Origin: Fodinibius sp964490705
GTDB lineage: Bacteria > Bacteroidota > Rhodothermia > Balneolales > Balneolaceae
Length of the DNA: 64,000 nt
Reading direction: 5' to 3'
Assembly (NCBI GenBank): GCA_964490705.1
Contig: CAZBCG010000004.1
Span: 62,001 to 126,000, forward strand
How positions within the stretch are numbered: the first letter of the stretch is position 1; each line of letters starts with the position of its first letter. Made by a program: the position numbers and the translations under genes. The notes below the pieces were generated by a model. It was not told where the DNA came from. It saw only the letters and a program-made list of their open reading frames with translations, and searched no databases. Of the stretch, positions 25,612 through 35,281 are shown piece after piece.

Positions 25612-26378
25612 TGCAATACCATTGTAATTCGTAAACTATTGTCGTCAGCTTCTTCGAACTCGAAGTCGCTGTATTTCGCAACTAACTTATACGCTGTTTG
25701 ACTGATAATATCAAGCATTTGTTCGAGGGTATAGGTCCGTTGTTTATGCGACTCTCGATATTCTTCGAGCACCGTTTCTAGATCGTCGTCCAGCTTTTGA
25801 ATGGTAAAATTGTTGGTATGAATTTGATCAGCAGCATCATAGGTACTTTCCCGCAAAAATCGCAGTCCATCATCGGTATATCCCTCTTCATTGTGCAGGT
25901 AGTCGATCGCCTGGATAGAGTTTTTGGGCGTTGTAAAATCAAAAATGAGCAAGCTCTCCGGACCTAATATTTGTTGAACCTCCCTCAAAAATGTTTGGAC
26001 TTCTTCCGTTTCGTGCAAATAGTTCACGCTGTCAAACACACAAAATACCACATCGAATGTTCGGTCGAGGTTGATATCCAGAAAATCCATCACCTCAAAT
26101 TCGACATTGCATCGCCGGACGTTGTTTTTTTCTCGGGCCTTTTTAATCATCTGGGGAGATTTATCCGTGCCCAGAATGTCATAGCACTCCAGCTCATCCA
26201 GCGAGAGTGCAATAGATCCCGTACCGCACGCCAACTCCAATACTGTTTTGGGATTGGGATGGTGCTCGAGCATCAAGGCATCGATATAATCGGCCCAGTG
26301 ATCATAATCCACGTCTTCCATCACTGCATCGTAGATATCTGCCAGCTTTGAGTATTCGGGATGTTCAACCGTTTTCAT
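25593..26378 (-). CDS. Class I SAM-dependent methyltransferase
   Basis: 261 residues. The SAM fold is clear: VLELACGTGSIALSLDELECYDILGTDKSPQMI, then VEFEVMDFLDINLDRTFDVVFCVFDSVNYL and LLIFDFTTPKNSI. The middle VFDSVNYLHE motif recalls the CrtF/YdaC-like small-molecule methyltransferases often seen beside metabolic genes. The substrate is unknown. It overlaps pdxA upstream by 4 nt (ATGA) and ftsE downstream by 19 nt, so it is in the middle of a tight operon. Confidence 0.85.
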   Translation of the reverse strand: MKTVEHPEYSKLADIYDAVMEDVDYDHWADYIDALMLEHHPNPKTVLELACGTGSIALSLDELECYDILGTDKSPQMIKKAREKNNVRRCNVEFEVMDFLDINLDRTFDVVFCVFDSVNYLHETEEVQTFLREVQQILGPESLLIFDFTTPKNSIQAIDYLHNEEGYTDDGLRFLRESTYDAADQIHTNNFTIQKLDDDLETVLEEYRESHKQRTYTLEQMLDIISQTAYKLVAKYSDFEFEEADDNSLRITMVLQCPHTR

Positions 26379-27379
26379 TTACTGACAACCTCTTTTTTGC
26401 GATTTTTAGCGAGTTCTACTGCCAGTAAAAAGGCTTCGGTAAATGAGGAAGGATTAGCTTTGTTTTGTCCGGCAATATCAAAGGCCGTGCCGTGGTCGGG
26501 CGATGTGCGAATAATGGGCAAGCCCGCCGTAAAGTTAACGCCGGCACCAAAAGAGAGCGTTTTAAACGGAACCAGCCCCTGATCGTGATACATCGCCAGA
26601 ATACCGTCATAGTCTTTGTATTTACGATTGCCGAAAAATCCATCTGCAGGATGGGGGCCGCTTACATTCTGACCATTACTTTGCGCTTCTTCAATTGCCG
26701 GAGCAATGATTTCAATTTCTTCCATGCCGATAATTCCACCATCTCCCGCATGGGGATTCAATCCCAGTACCGCAATATTGGGCTCGGCAATATTGAAATC
26801 CTGCTGAAGGCTCTCACTCATCACCGAAATATAGTTGAGCAGCTTTTGCTTGGAGATCTGCTCTGGAACTTTCGCCAAGGGTATATGTACCGAGGCCAAG
26901 CCCACCCGTAGATTATCATTAACGAGCATCATCATAAAATTCTGTGTACTGGTATGCTCGGCTAAAAATTCGGTGTGTCCTGGAATCTGATAGCCCGCCA
27001 AATTTACGGCTTCTTTTGAAATAGGGGCGGTGACCAAGGCATCAGCCTGATCGGATTTACAGAGTTCAATGCCGCGCTCGACCGCCAGCATGGCACATTT
27101 GCCGGAGGTTTTTGTGAGTGCTCCCGGTTCAACGGATGGCGACTCATTGTTATAACTTTCCAAAATATTGATCTGTCCATCTTCGATATCATCAATAGCA
27201 TGAGCATGCCGAAAGGTGATATCAAAGGACAGGTTTTGACAATAGAAATCGATAACGTCCGCCGAGCTCAGAATAATTGGTGTAATATTTGCCAGGGATT
27301 CGCTGGCAAGCGTCTTGAGGATGACTTCGGGTCCAATGCCGTTAAGATCCCCGCTGCTGATGGCGATACGATAATTCAT
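26375..27379 (-). CDS. pdxA: 4-hydroxythreonine-4-phosphate dehydrogenase
   Basis: 334 residues. PdxA oxidises 4-phosphohydroxy-L-threonine in DXP-dependent pyridoxal phosphate synthesis. Family features are ISSGDLNGIGPEVILKTL at the start, GHTEFLAEHT (metal His), GLNPHAGDGGIIGMEE (second His), YHDQGLVPFKTLSFGAGVNFTAGLP (third His) and the C-terminal IIRTSPDHGTAFDIAG. It is followed by a 4-nt overlap with the methyltransferase gene and preceded by the GWxTD gene 18 nt upstream. Confidence 0.95.
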   Translation of the reverse strand: MNYRIAISSGDLNGIGPEVILKTLASESLANITPIILSSADVIDFYCQNLSFDITFRHAHAIDDIEDGQINILESYNNESPSVEPGALTKTSGKCAMLAVERGIELCKSDQADALVTAPISKEAVNLAGYQIPGHTEFLAEHTSTQNFMMMLVNDNLRVGLASVHIPLAKVPEQISKQKLLNYISVMSESLQQDFNIAEPNIAVLGLNPHAGDGGIIGMEEIEIIAPAIEEAQSNGQNVSGPHPADGFFGNRKYKDYDGILAMYHDQGLVPFKTLSFGAGVNFTAGLPIIRTSPDHGTAFDIAGQNKANPSSFTEAFLLAVELAKNRKKEVVSK

Positions 27380-27397
27380 GATCGGGCTGTTGATTGT

Positions 27398-28813
27398 TTA
27401 TCGCGATTCGTCGGATACCAGCTTGAAATCCCCAAAACCGGTGGTAGCCTGGAATACAAACTTTCGCGAAGGATAAGTCCAAACCTCGGTTGTAGGTCCG
27501 TTGGTTGGGAATTTACGGTCAATGCTTTCGGGAGGGCCAAATTTAATATACACTTCACCCTGATCGCTGTTATATCCCATTAGGTTTTCGGTAGTGTAGT
27601 TTTCGTAGGCGTAGTCGATACGGCGATAATACTCGGCCATCAGTTCATTAAATTCTGTATCGGGTGTAGGATCTTTGGCAGACCAGAATTCGCGAAATTT
27701 CTGTTCTCGTTCTCGCTGCGATCCCGTTGAAAGCCGGTCCAGTGTTTCCTCATCTACAATGTAATGCATCATATCGATTGCCACATCGAGATTCAGCAGG
27801 CTCGTGGGAATATCGACCCAGACTGATCGAAACGTATCCTTGGCTACCGGCATTTGTTGGCCTTCTTTTTTTATAGTAAGCCGATACATGGCATTGGGTA
27901 ATTTTTCGTGGGGAATTTTGATCAGGGCATAGGTGTAGCCATTTTCAGTCTGTTTAAGGTTAATTCGTGTTTCTTTGGTGTCTTTGGGGGCCAGTTCGGG
28001 GTGGAGGCTGGAGCGAAAATTATCGTCCACCAGCTGTTGTGAATACACGGTTCCAACTCTGCTGGTATCTTCATTCCGGATATTCAGGTTGGCAATTTGC
28101 AGCGAGTAGCTTGCTTGGGCATCAAAATTGGGAATATAGGCAAAAGTGTAAAAATCTTTGGTATAGGGTACGTTTTTGCCCAGTGACGATAACACCAGCT
28201 GTGTCTGTCCACCGTTTTCGACAAGTTTTTCACCAAGTATGACATTCCCGGTTTTCATATCCTTGAACGATGAAATTCGAACAGTTTGGGTGCGCGACAT
28301 CCGGCTTTCAGTACTTTCGCCACGCCTCATTTGCAGTACATAACTGTAGTTTCCGGGAGCCAGAGAAGTGGAAAGATATCCGGTTAAAAAATGGTCTCGT
28401 GACTGGCTTTCAGAATAGTTTTTAGCGTAGGCCGTATCAGACCAAAAAGCCCGATCTACCGGTTCTAGTCCCTTGAAGGAGATATCCTCTGTTTTCTTAT
28501 TGAAATGTGATTCATCCGATTTAAAAACCTCCATACTTAACTCAGTAGCGCTGTAAAACTCCTGGTCGGGATTTGAGCGACTGCCTTTTTTAAACGGCAG
28601 GTAACTGTACGGAAGGCTAAATACCGTTGCCAGGGTAATGGTAGAATCAGTGGAACCGGGCAACAGAATCTGATCAACCGAAACGGGATCTTGTTGGTTA
28701 CGCATGACCAATTCCCGATAATCCATATTCCGCTGGGCCATCAAATCCTGGCTCCAAAAAAGTGAGATTATGACAAATAACGCAACAGATAAAAGAGATT
28801 TAGAATCTATCAC
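27398..28813 (-). CDS. GWxTD domain-containing protein
   Basis: 471 residues with a signal peptide (LLSVALFVIISLFWSQDLMAQ). The C-terminal third is the GWxTD domain: QKFREFWSAKDPTPDTEFNELM followed by AEYYRRIDYAYENY, then GEVYIKFGPPESID and TEVWTYPSRKFVFQ. GWxTD proteins are typical of Balneolota, Chlorobi and Gemmatimonadota and have no assigned biochemical role; they are usually exported. The first two thirds are beta-rich with few recognisable motifs. It heads the pdxA run. Confidence 0.85.
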   Translation of the reverse strand: MIDSKSLLSVALFVIISLFWSQDLMAQRNMDYRELVMRNQQDPVSVDQILLPGSTDSTITLATVFSLPYSYLPFKKGSRSNPDQEFYSATELSMEVFKSDESHFNKKTEDISFKGLEPVDRAFWSDTAYAKNYSESQSRDHFLTGYLSTSLAPGNYSYVLQMRRGESTESRMSRTQTVRISSFKDMKTGNVILGEKLVENGGQTQLVLSSLGKNVPYTKDFYTFAYIPNFDAQASYSLQIANLNIRNEDTSRVGTVYSQQLVDDNFRSSLHPELAPKDTKETRINLKQTENGYTYALIKIPHEKLPNAMYRLTIKKEGQQMPVAKDTFRSVWVDIPTSLLNLDVAIDMMHYIVDEETLDRLSTGSQREREQKFREFWSAKDPTPDTEFNELMAEYYRRIDYAYENYTTENLMGYNSDQGEVYIKFGPPESIDRKFPTNGPTTEVWTYPSRKFVFQATTGFGDFKLVSDESR

Positions 28814-28976
28814 AGGCCAATTGATTGGTTAATGTTGATAACAGCTCAAATTAAAGATGCAAAGTAATGAACTTGAATCGAAATAGATACAATCATTACT
28901 TTGCCGATTGCTAAAATTCGTTATTTTGAAAATGCTTAAAATTGCAACCTATTATCTATAAAAAGTAATCAGCAAT

Positions 28977-30611
28977 ATGAGTTCCAGCAATTCTAGTTCC
29001 TCTTCTTCTAACGATCTGAAATCGATTATTCAGGAGATTAACAAGACTGAGGCCGAGATTAAAAAGGGAGGAGGAGAGAAGCGAATTAAGAAGCACCACA
29101 ACAAAGGGAAGCTTACCGCCCGTGAACGCATTGATATGCTCATTGACGATGATAGTCGATTGTATGAGCTGGGACTCTGGGCCGGCTACGAGATGTACAA
29201 AGATGAGGGCGGATGTCCCTCTGGCGGCGTCGTTACCGGTATTGGTAGCGTATCGGGACGCGACTGCGTAATTGTGGCCAACGATGCCACGGTGAAGGCC
29301 GGTGCTTGGTTTCCCATTACAGCAAAAAAGAATTTACGGGCACAGGAAATTGCCCTCGAAAATCGGCTGCCAATCTTATATCTGGTAGATTCTGCAGGTG
29401 TTTATCTGCCGATGCAGGACGAAATTTTTCCCGATAAAGAGCACTTTGGACGCATTTTTCGAAATAATGCCAAATTAAGTGCCGAAGGCATCCCCCAGAT
29501 TGCCGCCATCATGGGAAGCTGCGTAGCCGGCGGTGCTTATCTGCCAATTATGAGTGACGAAGCCCTGATTGTGGACGGTACCGGCAGTGTGTTTTTGGCA
29601 GGCAGCTACCTGGTAAAGGCGGCTATCGGCGAAGAAGTGGACAACGAGACGCTCGGCGGTGCTACCACGCATACCGAGATCAGCGGGGTGACCGACTACA
29701 AAATGGAAGACGATGAAGAATGCCTGAGCACGGTTCGCGATCTTGTGGATAAGCTGGGGCCTTTTGACAAAGCCGGATTCAACCGCAAAGAGCCCGTCGC
29801 TCCGGCCCGCGATGTGACTGAAATTTTTGATGTTTTTCCCGATGACCGCACCAAGCCGTACGACATGCACAACGTCCTGGAGTGTATTGTGGATGAAGAT
29901 TCCTTTACCGAATTCAAAAAAGGCTATGGGCAAACGCTCATCACCGGTTTTGCCCGTGTGGACGGCTGGAGCGTGGGGATTATCGCCAATCAGCGAAAGA
30001 TTACCAAGACTAAGAAAGGAGAGATGCAGGTGGGTGGTGTTATTTATTCCGATTCATCTGATAAGGCGGCCCGTTTTATCATGAACTGTAATCAGAAGAA
30101 TATTCCAATTGTATTTTTACAGGATGTAACCGGATTTATGATCGGCAAGCGCAGCGAGCACGGCGGTATCATTAAAGACGGGGCCAAGATGGTGAATGCG
30201 GTATCCAACAGCGTGGTGCCCAAGATCACGATCGTCGTCGGCAACAGTTATGGTGCCGGTAATTATGCGATGTGTGGACGTGCCTATGATCCACGCTTTA
30301 TGTATGCGTGGCCGTCGGCTCAGATTGCGGTGATGGGGGGCACGCAAGCTGCCAAAGTGTTGACCCAAATTCGGGTATCATCGCTCGAGAAGCAGGGGAA
30401 GGAGATTACCGAGGAAGAGGAGCAGCAAATTATGAAAGAAATTAGTGAACGGTACGAGCACCAAACTGATGTTCGTTATGCCGCGGCACGATTGTGGGTA
30501 GATGGTATTATTAATCCCATTGAGACGCGGGATCGTATTTCTCACTCTATTAAATGTGCGAATCACAATCCCGAAATTCCGGAATTCAAAACAGGAGTAA
30601 TGCAGACGTAG
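28977..30611 (+). CDS. Acyl-CoA carboxylase subunit beta (carboxyltransferase, MCC/PCC type)
   Basis: 544 residues. A Ser/Asn-rich leader (residues 2-12) precedes the carboxyltransferase fold: RIKKHHNKGKLTARERIDMLID, then CPSGGVVTGIGSVSGRDCVIVANDATVKAG and the oxyanion-type motif GSCVAGGAYLPIMSDEA. The C-domain has QDVTGFMIGKRSEHGGIIKDGAKMV and YGAGNYAMCGRAYDPRFMYAWPSAQIAVMG. The KHHNKGKLTARER and GGAYLPIMSDEALIV...GSVFLAG patterns fit 3-methylcrotonyl- or propionyl-CoA carboxylase. Its biotin-carboxylase partner is not adjacent; accC at the right edge is 32 kb away. Confidence 0.85.
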   Translation: MSSSNSSSSSSNDLKSIIQEINKTEAEIKKGGGEKRIKKHHNKGKLTARERIDMLIDDDSRLYELGLWAGYEMYKDEGGCPSGGVVTGIGSVSGRDCVIVANDATVKAGAWFPITAKKNLRAQEIALENRLPILYLVDSAGVYLPMQDEIFPDKEHFGRIFRNNAKLSAEGIPQIAAIMGSCVAGGAYLPIMSDEALIVDGTGSVFLAGSYLVKAAIGEEVDNETLGGATTHTEISGVTDYKMEDDEECLSTVRDLVDKLGPFDKAGFNRKEPVAPARDVTEIFDVFPDDRTKPYDMHNVLECIVDEDSFTEFKKGYGQTLITGFARVDGWSVGIIANQRKITKTKKGEMQVGGVIYSDSSDKAARFIMNCNQKNIPIVFLQDVTGFMIGKRSEHGGIIKDGAKMVNAVSNSVVPKITIVVGNSYGAGNYAMCGRAYDPRFMYAWPSAQIAVMGGTQAAKVLTQIRVSSLEKQGKEITEEEEQQIMKEISERYEHQTDVRYAAARLWVDGIINPIETRDRISHSIKCANHNPEIPEFKTGVMQT

Positions 30612-30628
30612 GCAGTTTGCAATTTATG

Positions 30629-30658
30629 GCCTGACGATGAATCATCAGGCTAATTATT
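30629..30658 (+). terminator. Probable terminator of the carboxylase gene
   Basis: GCCTGA..GAT pairs with ATC..TCAGGC (30629-30650, one mismatch), followed by TAATTATTT. Confidence 0.5.
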
Positions 30659-30847
30659 TAAAAGCTAATTCAAATAAGCTCAATAGATAAAAATAATTAC
30701 AAATTTATTAACCGGCTTTTGGTTATTGATCACTGGTATCTGCCTACTGTTTTCTCCTTTACAACTTTTATCGTTTGTGATCTTTCGAATCGATGCCAAA
30801 ATGTTATTATAGGAATCTCAATTTAATCCTTAATTCAATTCTATCTT

Positions 30848-32194
30848 ATGAAGTTAGTGCGTACAATTGCTCTTTGTTTCGCCCTTCTGATGGTTTATTC
30901 CGTGCAGGGATGGTCACAGTCTTCGCCCGCCGAGGCCTTTGAGAATGTGACGATCCATACTGCGGATGGCAATACCATTGAAAGCGGCACTATTGTCTGG
31001 CGCAACGGTGTCATTACCGCGATGGGTAGTAATGTTTCCATCCCGTTTGATGCTTACGTTCGTGACGGCGGTGACAGTCTTCATGTGTATCCCGGATTTA
31101 TTGACGGATTGGCACTGTGGGGAAGTCCCGATATCGAAAATGATTCTGATACACCCGATGAACCCGGAAATCCCGGTTATGCACGGGCGGGCATCCAGCC
31201 GGATCGAAAACCGTCTGCTCACATTAAGTATGATGACAAGGTGCTTGAAGAGGCGCCCAAACATGGATTTACTACTGCGGCGCTGGCGCTAAAAGGACGT
31301 ATGTTGTCCAGCCAGGTGTCGTTGTTTTCGATCAACGGAGAACAGACCAAAGGACATATGTTGCAAAGCGGCGTTGGCATATTAGCCCAGTTCGAAGAGG
31401 CCGGTGGAACAGCCTATCCCTCGACGACGATGGGGATCATGACACAGTTTCGACAGCTTTTTAATGATGCCAAAGCCCTGAGACAACAGCAACAGTATTA
31501 TGCATCCACTTCAAATAGCTATCCAGCGCCCGAAGAAAATAATGTGTTACAGGCGCTGTATCCCGTGATGGAACAGTCCCAGCCGCTCTATTTTGTAGTT
31601 GACAGCAAAGAAAATATCGAACGGCTGTTTTGGCTACAGGATGACCTTGGTTTTGATTTGGTAATTGTATCCGGAAAGGAAGCCTATAAAAAGGCCGATG
31701 AGCTGAACGAGCGAAATATCCCGGTGTTGGCCAGTATTGATCTGCCTGAAAAACCAGAATGGAAAAAGGCCCAGGAAGAGGATGAGGAAAGTGAATCCGT
31801 AGAAGAGATGGAGGAAGTGACCGAAGAAATGCGCGTGTTCCGGAATCGACAGTTAACGGCCTACAAGGCAGATATCCAGAATATTAAGAAACTCCTGAAT
31901 TCCGGTGTAAAAGTGGGTTATGCCTCGAATGGGTTGAAGCTTTCGGATATCCAAAAGAATATTAAAACGCTGAAGGAAGAAGGGGGGCTGTCGGATGATC
32001 ATATCCTGCAGATGCTCACCCAATCTACAGCTGACATTCTGGGATATGGACAGAAGCTAGGCGATGTTACCCAAGGACGCATGGCCAACTTTACGGTATT
32101 TACGAAGCCATTTACCGATGAAGAAACCGAAGCGTTATATTCGGTTACTGACGGAGCGCTTACCGAATTTGAATCAGAATCTTCCAACGATTAA
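30848..32194 (+). CDS. Secreted amidohydrolase-like protein, metal site degenerate (copy 1)
   Basis: 448 residues with a signal peptide (ending YSVQGWSQ). The amidohydrolase plan is recognisable: AFENVTIHTADGNTIESGTIVWRNGVITAMG, then LHVYPGFIDGLALWG, and near the end HILQMLTQSTADILGYGQKLGDVTQGRMANFTVFTKP. However, the family's D-x-H-x-H after PGFID is replaced by GLALW. The late metal Asp is not evident either, and a low-complexity acidic stretch (EEDEESESVEEMEE) interrupts the barrel region. It is probably catalytically inactive or altered. Copy 2 starts 6 nt after its stop. Confidence 0.75.
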   Translation: MKLVRTIALCFALLMVYSVQGWSQSSPAEAFENVTIHTADGNTIESGTIVWRNGVITAMGSNVSIPFDAYVRDGGDSLHVYPGFIDGLALWGSPDIENDSDTPDEPGNPGYARAGIQPDRKPSAHIKYDDKVLEEAPKHGFTTAALALKGRMLSSQVSLFSINGEQTKGHMLQSGVGILAQFEEAGGTAYPSTTMGIMTQFRQLFNDAKALRQQQQYYASTSNSYPAPEENNVLQALYPVMEQSQPLYFVVDSKENIERLFWLQDDLGFDLVIVSGKEAYKKADELNERNIPVLASIDLPEKPEWKKAQEEDEESESVEEMEEVTEEMRVFRNRQLTAYKADIQNIKKLLNSGVKVGYASNGLKLSDIQKNIKTLKEEGGLSDDHILQMLTQSTADILGYGQKLGDVTQGRMANFTVFTKPFTDEETEALYSVTDGALTEFESESSND

Positions 32195-32199
32195 GCATT

Positions 32200-33606
32200 A
32201 TGAAGAAGATAATACTATTGCTATTTGCACTGTGCCTCAGCCTTGGCGGCTATGCGCAGGAAACAGGATCCGTCCTGATCAAAAACGGAACAGTTATTAC
32301 GATCACCAACGGCAACAAAGCTAATACCGATGTACTGATCGAAGATGGAATTATCACCGAAATCGGCCAAAATCTGTCTGCACCGAGCGGTGTAAAGACC
32401 GTTGATGGCGAAGGCAAATATGTGATGCCGGGCATTATCGATGCGCACTCGCACATTGCCGGGGTCGATATTAACGAATGGACCAACCCGGTGACGGCCG
32501 AAGTGTCGATAGAGGAATCCATCGATCCCAATGATATCAATATTTATTGGGCACTGGCTGGCGGCGTGACGTCTATTCACCTGATGCACGGTTCGGCGAA
32601 TGTGATCGGCGGACAGAATGAAACGCTGAAGCTACGCTATGGTGCCGATATGGACGAAATGCGTTTTGAAGGAGCTCCGCGGACAATCAAGTTTGCGCTC
32701 GGTGAAAATCCCACCCGTGTACACGGACAGGGATTTGGCGTAAAGCCTCGTACTCGTATGGGCGTTGAGCAGGTTATTCGCGATCATTTTGATGCCGCTC
32801 AGGATTATCAGCGAAATCGTCAGCAGTACCTGGATGCCAAGGTCGCTTACGAAAACGGCAATCGCGAAACACCGCCGGTTCCCGTTGCCAAGAATGAGCG
32901 TTTGGAGGTCTTGGTTGATATCCTGGAAGGTGATGTATGGGTACACACGCACTCGTATCGTGCTGATGAAATTGTTATGCTGATGCGCGTTTTTAACGAC
33001 TACGACATCGAGAATTTTACCTTCCAGCATGCCAATGAAGCATTTAAAGTGGCACCCGAGCTGAAGAAGAATAATGCTTACACATCAGTTTTTGCGGACT
33101 GGTGGGCCTATAAGTTTGAGGTCTATTATTCCACCGCTTATAACGCGTCAATCCTCAACGCCAACGGTGTCCGCAATAGCATTAATTCAGACAGCGGTGA
33201 GTTGATTCGTCACTTAAATCACGAGGCCGCTAAAGCCGTGCATTACGGAAATACCAGCAAGCAGGATGCGCTCAAGATGATTACCATAAATCCCGCTATG
33301 CAGCTGGGTATCGACGATAAGGTAGGCAGTATCGAAGAAGGCAAGCACGGTGATGTGGCGATCTGGAACGGTCACCCGTTGAGCATTTACAGTATTGCCG
33401 AAAAGACGTATGTGGACGGCAAAAAATATTTTGATCGGGCTAAGGACAACAATGATATGCGCCTGGAACCTAATGCCGAGACTGATTTTGACGAGGGCAG
33501 TAGCCGTTGGTACAGCGAAAACGGTCGCCAGGATAAAACATGTCTGCAGGGCGCTGAGATTCGATTCAGCAAGAAAGGCATGAAGCTGAATCAGAGCCGA
33601 AACTAA
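32200..33606 (+). CDS. Secreted amidohydrolase with intact metal-binding motifs (copy 2)
   Basis: 468 residues, exported (LLLFALCLSLGGYAQ). Amidohydrolase signatures are complete: VMPGIIDAHSHIAGVD (H-S-H metal pair), IKFALGENPTRVHG (candidate carboxylated lysine), WVHTHSYRADEI, FTFQHANEAFKVAP (metal histidines) and INSDSGELIRHLNHEA with the catalytic Asp. The C-terminus has MITINPAMQLGIDDKVGSIEEGKHGDVAIWNGHPL. The substrate is unknown; secreted members of this group are often annotated as imidazolonepropionase-like. It lies between two paralogues lacking these residues. Confidence 0.82.
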   Translation: MKKIILLLFALCLSLGGYAQETGSVLIKNGTVITITNGNKANTDVLIEDGIITEIGQNLSAPSGVKTVDGEGKYVMPGIIDAHSHIAGVDINEWTNPVTAEVSIEESIDPNDINIYWALAGGVTSIHLMHGSANVIGGQNETLKLRYGADMDEMRFEGAPRTIKFALGENPTRVHGQGFGVKPRTRMGVEQVIRDHFDAAQDYQRNRQQYLDAKVAYENGNRETPPVPVAKNERLEVLVDILEGDVWVHTHSYRADEIVMLMRVFNDYDIENFTFQHANEAFKVAPELKKNNAYTSVFADWWAYKFEVYYSTAYNASILNANGVRNSINSDSGELIRHLNHEAAKAVHYGNTSKQDALKMITINPAMQLGIDDKVGSIEEGKHGDVAIWNGHPLSIYSIAEKTYVDGKKYFDRAKDNNDMRLEPNAETDFDEGSSRWYSENGRQDKTCLQGAEIRFSKKGMKLNQSRN

Positions 33607-33633
33607 TTGAAAATGAAAGACGCAATTACTCTT

Positions 33634-34953
33634 ATGAAGTATTTGAAATCATTATTGACAACGTGCTTGCTGGTTTTGCTTTTGGGGATGAGCGCTCACG
33701 CTCAAATCACTGAGAAAGCAGAATACGGCAAGTTTGCAATTACTAATGCGACTATACATACAGTAACGGATGGCGTTATCAATGACGGAACGGTCTTAAT
33801 TGATGGCGAAACCATTATTCAGGTTAGTCAGAATGTGCGTATTCCTTCTGATTATGAGCAAATTGATGCTTCGGGCAAGCATGTGTATCCCGGATTTATG
33901 GATGCTGGTACGCAACTGGGTCTGCAAGAAATTGGAGCTGTTGACGTCACCAACGATCAGGCGGAGCTCGGAGAATTTAATCCGCACGTGCGGGCCTTTA
34001 CGGCTATCAATCCCAGCAGTGTGAGCATACCGGTAACACGTGTGAATGGTATCACGCATGTTATCTCGATGCCCGTATCTGGACGCCTGTCTGGTAAAGC
34101 CACACTCGTTGATCTGTATGGATATTCCCCCGATTCGATGGCCGTGCAGCCCAATTCGGCAGTGCATTTGAACTGGCCGAACGCACAAAAAGGCGGCTGG
34201 TGGGATGACCGAAGCGACGAAGAGGTTCAGAAAGAATACAAACAGAACCTCAAAGAGCTGAACGATTTTTGGTCGAAGGCCGAATTCTACAACAAGATGA
34301 TGGAAGCCTACGAACGAAATCCCCAAAACAAAGAAAAGCCTGATGCCGACAAGAAAATGCAGGCCATGCGCGAAGTCGTCACAGGTGAAGTTCCCGTGAT
34401 TATTTCGGTGGATGCCAAGAAGAACATCGTAAATGCTCTTGAGTGGATTAAAAAGCATCCCGATGCGCGGTTTGTGCTGGCCGGTGTGCAGGATGGCTGG
34501 CGCGTAGCTGAGGAGATTGCTGAAGCCGGAGTTCCGTGCTTGGTCTCGACGCTTTATACCCCTGAACGCGATTACGACAATTACCAGCGACCGTATCAAA
34601 ATCCCGGTAAGCTGCATGAAGCTGGGGTAAAGGTAGCCATTGCTACCGGAGGCGTTGAGAACGTGCGTAATGCTCCGTATCACGCGGGATATGCCGCTAC
34701 CTATGGCTTGGGGAAAGAAGAAGCCCTAAAAGCCATTACGATCAATAGTGCCGAAATTTTTGGTGTTGATGACAAACTTGGCAGTATCGAAGCGGGAAAG
34801 CAGGCGAACCTGTTTATTGCCGAAGGAGATCCATTTGAGCCGATGAATCATATTACGCAGGTATTTATTCGCGGGTATAAAATTCCGATGATCAGTCGGC
34901 ATACGCAACTCTATGAAGAGTACTTGAACCGAGGAGCAAAGAAGAATGACTAA
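33634..34953 (+). CDS. Secreted amidohydrolase-like protein, metal site degenerate (copy 3)
   Basis: I chose the ATG at 33634 (MKYLKSLLTTCLLVLLLGMSAHAQ, a good signal peptide); ATG 33613 and TTG 33607 are also in frame. The N- and C-terminal amidohydrolase sections are conserved: FAITNATIHTVTDGVINDGT, then KAITINSAEIFGVDDKLGSIEAGKQANLFIAEGDP. The metal motif, however, reads YPGFMDAGTQLGL with no H-x-H. The late Asp is also replaced (IATGGVENVRNAPYH). Like copy 1 it is probably a non-catalytic partner or a divergent enzyme. Confidence 0.75.
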   Translation: MKYLKSLLTTCLLVLLLGMSAHAQITEKAEYGKFAITNATIHTVTDGVINDGTVLIDGETIIQVSQNVRIPSDYEQIDASGKHVYPGFMDAGTQLGLQEIGAVDVTNDQAELGEFNPHVRAFTAINPSSVSIPVTRVNGITHVISMPVSGRLSGKATLVDLYGYSPDSMAVQPNSAVHLNWPNAQKGGWWDDRSDEEVQKEYKQNLKELNDFWSKAEFYNKMMEAYERNPQNKEKPDADKKMQAMREVVTGEVPVIISVDAKKNIVNALEWIKKHPDARFVLAGVQDGWRVAEEIAEAGVPCLVSTLYTPERDYDNYQRPYQNPGKLHEAGVKVAIATGGVENVRNAPYHAGYAATYGLGKEEALKAITINSAEIFGVDDKLGSIEAGKQANLFIAEGDPFEPMNHITQVFIRGYKIPMISRHTQLYEEYLNRGAKKND

Positions 34954-35281
34954 TCCTTTTAAAAGTGCAGGCCACTTTTGAAGTGTCCTACACTTGATAG
35001 TGATGAATTCTAAATTACTAAAGGTGTGGCATGATGAATGTCACACCTTTTCTTATTTTGACACTCCGATTATTTTCAGGAGATAGATGAAATATTGTAC
35101 TAAAACTTAACCACTCCAGAATCCCTCCTTAAGCAGGGGGAATTGATGCTGAGTTGGACTTAGAAAATATTCTCCCCTTACAAAAGGGGAGACGAAAGAG
35201 GGGTTGAAAATTAATCTTAGAATTATTTCTAATTTTATAAACTTGTTGTTAACCTAACTTTGGCAATTGAATAATTAGCAT
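34954..35281. other. 328-bp intergenic region with terminators and a likely dispersed repeat
   Basis: No gene. AAAAGTG (34961-34967) pairs with CACTTTT (34973-34979), and a strong terminator lies at 35020-35060. About 35115-35210 resembles a dispersed repeat of Bacteroidota-like genomes: CCCTCCTTAAGCAGGGGG is followed by TCTCCCCTTACAAAAGGGGA and GAAAGAGGGGTTG. The closing part (about 35255-35262, TAACTTTG) matches the TAnnTTTG -7 box of Bacteroidota-type promoters and could drive the nitrilase gene, but no good -33 element was seen. Confidence 0.5.
35020..35060 (+). terminator. Rho-independent terminator of the amidohydrolase operon
   Basis: AAAGGTGTGGCAT pairs with ATGTCACACCTTT (one G-T pair) around a 5-nt loop, followed by TCTTATTTT. 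Confidence 0.8.

Noticed and set aside
33796..34683. Long open frame on the minus strand opposite amidohydrolase copy 3
   Set aside because: It is antisense to a well-supported gene with domain structure; its translation has no recognisable domain and unusual composition.
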